DNA of 64,000 bases from Moringa oleifera. Lineage: Eukaryota; Streptophyta; Magnoliopsida; Brassicales; Moringaceae. Shown in pieces: positions 58,646-64,000 of this stretch (the stretch's first letter is position 1; each line of letters opens with the position of its first letter). The stretch spans positions 7,646,501-7,710,500 of the forward strand of contig JAJFZO010000747.1 in assembly GCA_021397835.1 (NCBI GenBank), written 5' to 3'. Below the pieces are notes generated by a model, which ran no database searches, was not told the DNA's origin, and saw nothing but the letters and a program-made list of their open reading frames with translations. The translations under genes were made by a program, and so were the position numbers.

Positions 58646-59568
58646 CTTCTCTCTCGTTTGTCTCAATGTTTACAAGGAGCAACCACACCCTCCCTATCCA
58701 TTCCTTCACCTTTGGCATTTAAATATATGCAAGTATTTCGGTATAGATTCAAAATTTTTTTATGAAATTTATTTTCAAAATTTTTATTCAATTTGGTAAA
58801 TTCTAGTTTCAAAAATGTATTAATAATATAAATTATTTTGAGAAGTTCTTTATCGAGTGTGTTTGGTGAATTTTTATTGATGAAATTTGGGTTTTTCTTG
58901 TAAGTATATTAGGATGAATATATTTGGTATGAATAGGTGTACATTGATGAATTTATTATTTAATAATTATTAAGATTTTTAGATTAATTGATAAATTAAT
59001 TAGATATTAATTAGATGAATTTATATTCTAATTAATTAATTATATATTAGGTGTAGTTGAATTTATGTTTGAAATAATTTTTTTAGTTAAGATTAATTGG
59101 TATACTATGTCAAATTTAATTATATTGATTTTGTAGTTAAATATAAATTAATATAAGCAGTTAAATTTTAAATAGATAATTAATTAATTATACGCTTGTA
59201 AAGTAAATAATTAAATGTTATTTAAATTTTAATCAAGTTACTAGCTAGTTAGATGCTTGTGTAGTAATTAATTAGGTGATAATTAATTTACTATGTATTA
59301 ATTAACTAATTAGTTCTTGTCAAGAACTAGATCAACTTATATCCACATAAGTAAAAATGTTTTCATTTATGTTAGTATGTATTCTTTTTACTCTTAAAAA
59401 TATTGATTATTTTCTACTGTTAACTCTTTTAAATTGTTCTAAATTGTCAAAGTATCAAGTAATAGGCACATTTCTAGGAGTATTCTTACTAAGGTATGTA
59501 TATTTAAACTTATATGTGATGTTAGTTTTATTTATTTTGCAAAATATAACAGTTAAAATTTTTTTATG

Positions 59569-59685
59569 AATTGTCCACATCAACCTTCAAATACTGAGTG
59601 TGGATATTATGTTATGAAACTTTTAAGAGACATAATTGATAAACGTGATCGAAATATCCCATATGCGAAAATGATAAGTTTTTAA
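59569..59685 (+). pseudogene. Ulp1-like cysteine protease C-terminal fragment in CACTA element
   Basis: An open stretch of 38 codons ending in TAA (59683-59685) encodes CPHQPSNTECGYYVMKLL. This is the active-site Cys region of C48 (Ulp1/SUMO-protease-like) domains, in which Q..(x)ECGYYV holds the catalytic Cys (codon 59602-59604). Ulp1-like domains are often carried by plant CACTA and other DNA transposons. The His and Asp parts of the catalytic triad are not seen upstream; the preceding AT-rich sequence (58740-59560) may be intron or decayed coding sequence, and an adjoining open frame at 59357-59569 has no recognisable domain. Confidence 0.65.
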
Positions 59686-59794
59686 TCATTTGCTTACGTA
59701 AATACTTCAGTAATTAAGAAATTTTCTATATTTAGGTTTTGGATAATTTGAAAAGAGAAATTTTGTATTTATTTTAAAATTAATACAAATATAT

Positions 59795-60195
59795 ACTTTT
59801 AATAATAGTTCTACTAGAACTGTCATTGAAGGGAAAAACTTTTAATGATAGTTCTATCATAACTGTCATTAAATAGGGATGGTCCCTTTCAATGACAGTT
59901 CTAATAGAACTATCGTTAAAGGTGAAGGGCCTTTAATGACAGTTTTATCAGAACTGTCGTTAAAGCGGGATTCTTTTTAATGATAATTCTATTAGAACTA
60001 TTGTTAAAGGGGGGCCTTTAACGGCAGTATTCATAGAAATATCATTAAAGGCCCTCTTTTTAACGACAGTTCTAATAGAACTATTATTAAATGTAGGGGC
60101 CTTTAATGATAGTTTTTAATAACTATCATTAAAACCTCCCCTCTTTAACGACATGAACAAGGATAACAGTTTTATAATTGTCATTAAAGCTTTAA
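59795..60195. repeat. CACTA right subterminal palindromic repeats
   Basis: About eight closely spaced palindromes of the form TTTAATGACAGTTCTA..TAGAACTGTCATTAAAG at a spacing of roughly 40-50 bp (for example 59838-59875, 59889-59922, 59933-59966, 60057-60090). They run up to the right terminus at 60206. Confidence 0.82.
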
Positions 60196-60206
60196 TTGTA
60201 GTAATG

Positions 60207-62645
60207 TCTACACCTCTCAAGTCATTTCACAAAGTCGAGCTAAAATTAAGCTCAAGAGGGCCTTCTTTCCCTGCTGATTCTACCAAGCCTACTCCCTTGG
60301 CCGTGGTTACTTAGATAGTAGACAATAATAGTAGGAATCTTGTTAAATCATTTATGTGCATCACTAATTAGATGGCGAGGCATTTGGCTAGCTCAAAAGA
60401 GTCATAGTTACTCTTATTCCTTACCTGCACTTGGTTGAATTTCTTCACTTTAACATTTAGAGCACTAAATAGAAATCACATTACTTGATCATCTGTAAGG
60501 ACCAACAATGCTTTGTTCTAATTAAACTGTTGTATTCCTTTTGTCCGTACTAGTTTTCTAACTTGCCTATTCGATGCCCGATGAAGGCTCCCGAAGGTGC
60601 TGTTCTTAGTTCGTCCTTTGGGCGACACGTGATGACCTGCTCTCGTGACGGAAGCAGCTCGAGCAGTCCACCAATAACCGACGGGTTCAAGACTAAAATC
60701 TTTGTGCCTAGCCTGTAGAGCCATCCTTTCCTCAAGGTTACGGATCCATTTTACTGACTTCCCTTGTCTACATTATTCCATTGACTAGAGGTTGTTCAGC
60801 TTAAAGACCTGATGCGATTTTGAGCACAATCGAGCATGGGAGGCTTTTAGTCTTTCAAATTTTCAATGGCCATCGAGGGCACATTGGACACCACATGACA
60901 TGCAGTGCTTTTCCAACCGCTTCACTCCACTTGTGGTTGAGCGCTTTTTAAGGTAGGCAGGCTATTAAACAGAAAAGATAACTCTTCTTGAGGCCCTTAC
61001 TAATGTCCATGGACTCTTTAATGTTATCATCAACCGCCACGTCTCAATTTTGGAAATTTAATTAGATTTTATTTTGAAGCTCGCGACAAGGCGCTATCCA
61101 ATGGGCTTCCCCCATATCTTAGGATCGACTAACCCATGTGTAAGTGCCCTTCACATGAAACCTTTCCTCTCTTTAGCCTTTAAAGTTCTCATTTTAATAT
61201 TTTTCATCACTATCAAGATTTGCACTTAGTGTCGCTTCGTAGGCTCCAGCCTTAGGTTTTGCAGTGACCATCGCGCCCTCTAACCCATTTAGGCTTGGCC
61301 CTTGCACCAAAGGCTGAGTATAGGTCGTGCACTTTGGCGCCATCTGTTTCTGGGGCTAGTTGATTCGACTGGTGAGTTGTTACACACTCGTTAGGGGATT
61401 TTGACTTCCATGACCTCTATCTGGCTCCCTTAATCGACCAACATCCATTGTGGGTTCTAGGTTACGGGCACGATAACTCGACTTCTAGTTCATGTCGCAT
61501 CACTAATTTTGCTTCCTAAAAGTGGCCCACTTGGAGCTCTCAATTTTATGGGATGGTTCAACAAAGCAGTCACCCCTTACCTATTTAAAGTTTGAGAATA
61601 AGTCAAGGGCATTGCACTGTTGAGACCTTTAATAATTGGCTTTACCCAATGGAACTCGCATTTATGCTCCAGCTATCCATAGGGAAACCTTGGAAGGAAC
61701 CCACTACTAGACGGTTCGATTAGTCTTTTGCCCTCATACTTAAATCTGACAAACGATTTGAACATCAACATCATTACGACCCTCCACCAGAGTTTCCTAT
61801 GGCTTTACCCCACTCGACCATAGTTCACCATCTTTTGGGTTCTCATAGGCATGCTTATGCTTGAGCCCTTCTCAAAAGATCAAGGTTGATCAACGATGCA
61901 TCCATAAGGAATCCCAACAATCAGCTTCCTTGCACCTTACAGTTTACTCACTTGTTGACTTGCATGCTTGTTAGACTTTTTCGTTCATGTTTCAAGATAG
62001 GTTAAAAGGGAGCTCACTAGCTGCACTGAGAGTATACGAGTGCTAAAACACGTTGCTTGGCACATACTACTAACCATAATCTCAATAATGATGTCTCCAT
62101 GAATGTATTAAAGGCTCGGGCTTTAATCATCGTCACTATCCGTGTTGGTTTACACCCTGAGTCGATCAGATGGACTGACTTACACTATTCACTTTCAATC
62201 ATGGTGCATCGTCGACCCTATCCTTTCCCTCTTGATAATTTTAAGCACTTGTTGACTTTCGTTTCAAAATACTTTTCATCTTTCCTTCATTGTACTTGTT
62301 CGTTATTGATCTCTTACTCTTATTTAGGCTTAGATGAAATTAACTACCTGATTAGGACTGCATTCTTGAACAACCAGATTCATCGATAATGCCTCGTGGT
62401 GTGACAATATTCGAGTGAGATGGGCTCTTACCATCTCTGGCGCCTTTTTTCAAGGGACTTGGGCCTTAATCCATCGTTGAGGACACTTCTCTATACTACA
62501 ATTTAAGTGCCAAGGGCGTTTGATTTTTGAGCTTGCCTTTTCTCATTTTGCTCGCCATCAATAAGAGAATCCTTGTTAGTTTCTTTTTCTTCACTTATTG
62601 ATTTGCTTGAACTTAATGGATGGTTTTTCCTGACATGTGGTCGCA
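60207..62645 (-). rRNA. 25S rRNA pseudogene, 5' part (inverted unit, split by CACTA)
   Basis: On the minus strand it starts at GCGACCACATGTCAGG (62644 downward; 25S GCGACCCCAGGTCAGG). It continues through AAGCAAATCAATAAGTGAAG (about 62610), GGTCGACGATGCACC (about 62215), AAGGAAGCTGATTGTTGGG (about 61930), CAAACTTTAAATAGG (about 61592), TATGGGGGAAGCCCATTGG (about 61115), AGAGTTATCTTTTCTGTTTA (about 60987) and TTGTGAAATGACTTGAGAGG (about 60225), up to the insertion point. It is the most complete 25S in the window and the only one with its true 5' end and ITS2 attached. Open frames crossing it (60518-60735, 62057-62389) are chance. Many transitions make function unlikely. Confidence 0.93.
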
Positions 62646-62854
62646 TCTTGATTGGTTGATCACAGGTACATGAGCCATGAGGGAGCTATGTGCACATGAA
62701 GGAGCACGAGGTATTTTTTACCATTGCCAAGTCGTGATGCGGCATAGTTCAAGACTCAATTTTAGGCCCACTACTAGCAAGAGGTGCATGGGAGGCCAAT
62801 ATCTATCGAGGTATTCCTTTTTCTTCCAAAAGTGATAGGGGTCGAGGGCGACGG
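62646..62854 (-). other. ITS2 of the inverted rDNA unit
   Basis: About 209 bp between the 5.8S 3' end and the 25S 5' end, a length usual for angiosperm ITS2. No mature RNA is expected from it. Boundaries follow from the flanking rRNA matches and may be off by a few bases. Confidence 0.8.
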
Positions 62855-63017
62855 TGCGTGACACCCAAGTAGACATGCCTTAAGCCTGATGGCTTTGGGT
62901 GTAACTGGTGTTCAAAGACTTGATGGTTCACGAGATTTTGTAATTCACATGAAGTATCCATTTTACTATATTTTCCATCAATGCAAGATCCCAAATATCC
63001 ATTATCAAAAGTCATTT
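62855..63017 (-). rRNA. 5.8S rRNA (degenerate copy)
   Basis: About 163 nt, the normal plant length. On the minus strand it reads GATAATGGATATTTGGGATC (5.8S GGCAACGGATATCTCGGCTC), then GATACTTCATGTGAATTACA, then CGTGAACCATCAAGTCTTTG and CTTGGGTGTCACGC at the 3' end. The GAATTGCAGAATCC-type motif is changed to GAATTACAAAATCT. The changes are mostly C-to-T and G-to-A, so this is a pseudogene, but it is intact in length and correctly placed between ITS1 and ITS2. Confidence 0.93.
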
Positions 63018-63242
63018 TAGATATTTAGGGATGGCATGGTCACCTGCCACACATTGAGATTGAGTGACTGGGGCGTACTCACTCATTTCAGTTCTTTGGC
63101 ACATTCCAAATTGTGTGTGACAAGGGCCTTGGGTGTGAGCTCATGAACCATTATCATGCGAAGGATAAGGGGTTTGAAAGCCTTTCGCCCTTCAAGCGTG
63201 TTTACAACATGTTCGTGTGTTGTTTTGCTAAACGAGCTTTAA
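63018..63242 (-). other. ITS1 of the inverted rDNA unit
   Basis: About 225 bp between 18S and 5.8S. The minus strand carries GTGCCAAAGAA (63102-63092), one base from the angiosperm ITS1 motif GYGYCAAGGAA. Length and motif argue for an angiosperm rather than a gymnosperm, whose ITS1 is usually much longer. Confidence 0.8.
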
Positions 63243-64000
63243 TAATGATCTTTCTACAGGTTCACTTATGAAAACCTTATTATTACTTCTCCTTTATCTA
63301 AATGATAAGGTTCAGTGCACTTTTCACAATGTTATAAGTGACGAATTGCCCATGTCGTCGCGATCCAAACACTTTACCAAACCATTCAATCAGTCGGCGT
63401 AACGAGCGATGTGTACAAAGGGCAGAGACGTACTTAACACGAGCTGATGACTCACACTTACTAGAAATTCCTCATTCAAGATTACAATTGCAATGATCTA
63501 TCCTTATCATGATGAAATTTCAATGATTACCTGAGCTAGTTAGCTAAGGCTATAAACTCATTGAATACATTAATGTAGCACGCATGCGACCTTGAACATC
63601 TAAGGGCATCATAGACCTATTATTGCATCATAATTCCTTGGCCTAAATGGCCATAGCTCCTCTAAGAAGCTAGGCATGGAGGGTAACCTCCACGTAGCTA
63701 GTTATTAGGTTGAGGTCTCGTTTGTTGATGAAATTAACAAGATAAATCGCTCCACTGATTCAAAACAACCATGCATCTTACCCATAAAATCAAGAAAGAG
63801 CTCTCAGTTTATCAATCTTTACTATGTTTCGACTTGATAAGTCTCCCCATGTTAAGTCAAATTAAACCGTAAGCTCCACTCTTGGTAGTGCCATTAAGTC
63901 AATTCCTTTAACTTTCAACCTTACGACTATACTCCCCCTGGAACCCAACGACCTTGATTTCTCATAATGTGCCAAGAGAGTCTTAATAGTAACATCCATT
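63243..64000 (-). rRNA. 18S rRNA (degenerate), 3' part, cut by window end
   Basis: The last ~758 nt of small-subunit rRNA on the minus strand. The 3' end AGGTTTTCATAAGTGAACCT..GATCATTATT is at about 63243. Going 5'-ward: ACTTCTCCTTTATCTAAATG (plus strand, 63286), GTGTACAAAGGGCAGAGACG (63412), GCTGATGACTCACACTTACT (63443), CTCTAAGAAGCTAGGCATGG (63660) and TCAATTCCTTTAACTTTCAA (63898). The order fits an 18S-ITS1-5.8S-ITS2-25S unit transcribed right to left. Substitutions at normally invariant places (for example TAAGTGAACCT for TAGGTGAACCT) mark it as a pseudogene. The 5' remainder lies right of the window. Confidence 0.94.

Larger units (their letters stand above)
56308..60206 (+). mobile_element. 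CACTA (En/Spm) transposon inserted in 25S, TCT target duplication
   Basis: Left end CACTACTATAAAAATGG (56308-56324); right end, read inward on the minus strand, CATTACTACAATTAAAG (60206-60190), with one change in the CACTA motif. Both flanks carry TCT (56305-56307 and 60207-60209), the 3-bp duplication expected for CACTA elements. Removing the element and one TCT restores continuous 25S sequence (ATTTATTCT joined to ACACCTCTCAAG, as in TTATCCTACACCTCTCAAG). Inside are palindromic subterminal repeats, a pyrimidine-rich tandem repeat, an AT-rich stretch with a Ulp1-protease remnant, and a charged coding-like remnant; no transposase was recognised. At 3.9 kb without transposase it is a non-autonomous or decayed copy. 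Confidence 0.92.

Noticed and set aside
59357..59569. Hydrophobic 70-codon frame that could look like a membrane protein
   Set aside because: AT-rich sequence yields Leu/Phe/Ile-rich translations by chance; it abuts the Ulp1 remnant and may be intron. No support as a gene.
60518..62389. Open frames at 60518-60735 (minus) and 62057-62389 (plus)
   Set aside because: They lie within the 25S rRNA match of the inverted unit and have no protein-family features.
62803..63015. 70-codon minus-strand open frame
   Set aside because: It coincides with the 5.8S rRNA; a chance frame through an RNA gene.
63243..64000. Functional 18S gene
   Set aside because: Several normally invariant 3'-end positions are changed and the linked 5.8S and 25S carry the same kind of decay, so a pseudogene is the better reading.

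Overview
The window is a decayed, rearranged ribosomal-DNA (45S) locus of a land plant, very probably an angiosperm. I see no intact host protein gene. The evidence for a plant is 25S, 5.8S and 18S rRNA sequence of plant type (recognised by eye), spacers of angiosperm size in the one complete unit (ITS1 about 225 bp, ITS2 about 209 bp), an ITS1 motif close to the conserved angiosperm one, and plant-type hAT, CACTA and Ty3/gypsy transposon remains. The rRNA copies carry many C-to-T and G-to-A changes, deletions and truncations, as expected for methylated, silenced rDNA pseudogenes.

Layout, plus strand: 1-2120 is the 3' part of a hAT transposon inserted in a 25S copy. From 2121 to about 52.1 kb, blocks of four kinds recur: (i) truncated 25S rRNA pieces (2121-3677, 10783-11173, 16977-18917, 27847-29325, 31030-32166, 34606-35850, 45519-46213); (ii) the intergenic spacer (IGS) start just after the 25S 3' end, in three plus-strand cases followed by a decayed Ty3/gypsy gag-protease segment (four such segments in all); (iii) long tandem arrays of a roughly 180-bp subrepeat in two subtypes, A (GATCGTGTGCCC-like) and B (GATAGACTGCCC-like), together close to half of the window; (iv) a single-copy spacer with a G-run and a conserved hairpin, possibly the old Pol I promoter region, followed by 3-4 units of a roughly 297-bp repeat (C), possibly external transcribed spacer. 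In the plus-strand modules the C repeats run straight into 25S, so 18S, ITS1, 5.8S, ITS2 and the 25S 5' end are missing. A minus-strand gypsy RT/RNase H/integrase remnant sits inside a B array (23.4-25.7 kb).

Right part, minus strand: at about 52.1 kb the orientation flips. Read right to left, 64000 to 52105 is a nearly complete rDNA unit: 18S 3' end, ITS1, 5.8S, ITS2, full-length 25S, IGS start and A-type subrepeats. Its 25S is split by a 3.9-kb CACTA (En/Spm) element at 56308-60206, flanked by a perfect 3-bp TCT duplication. This unit lacks the gag-protease insert and so shows the IGS without it.

Inferred history: a normal rDNA unit gained a gypsy fragment in its IGS; deletion derivatives fusing the transcribed-spacer repeats to 25S arose and were amplified; the IGS subrepeats expanded into satellite-like arrays with local higher-order repeats; one unit became inverted; hAT and CACTA elements inserted at times I cannot order further. 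The many short open frames inside the arrays and rRNA copies are chance frames, not genes.
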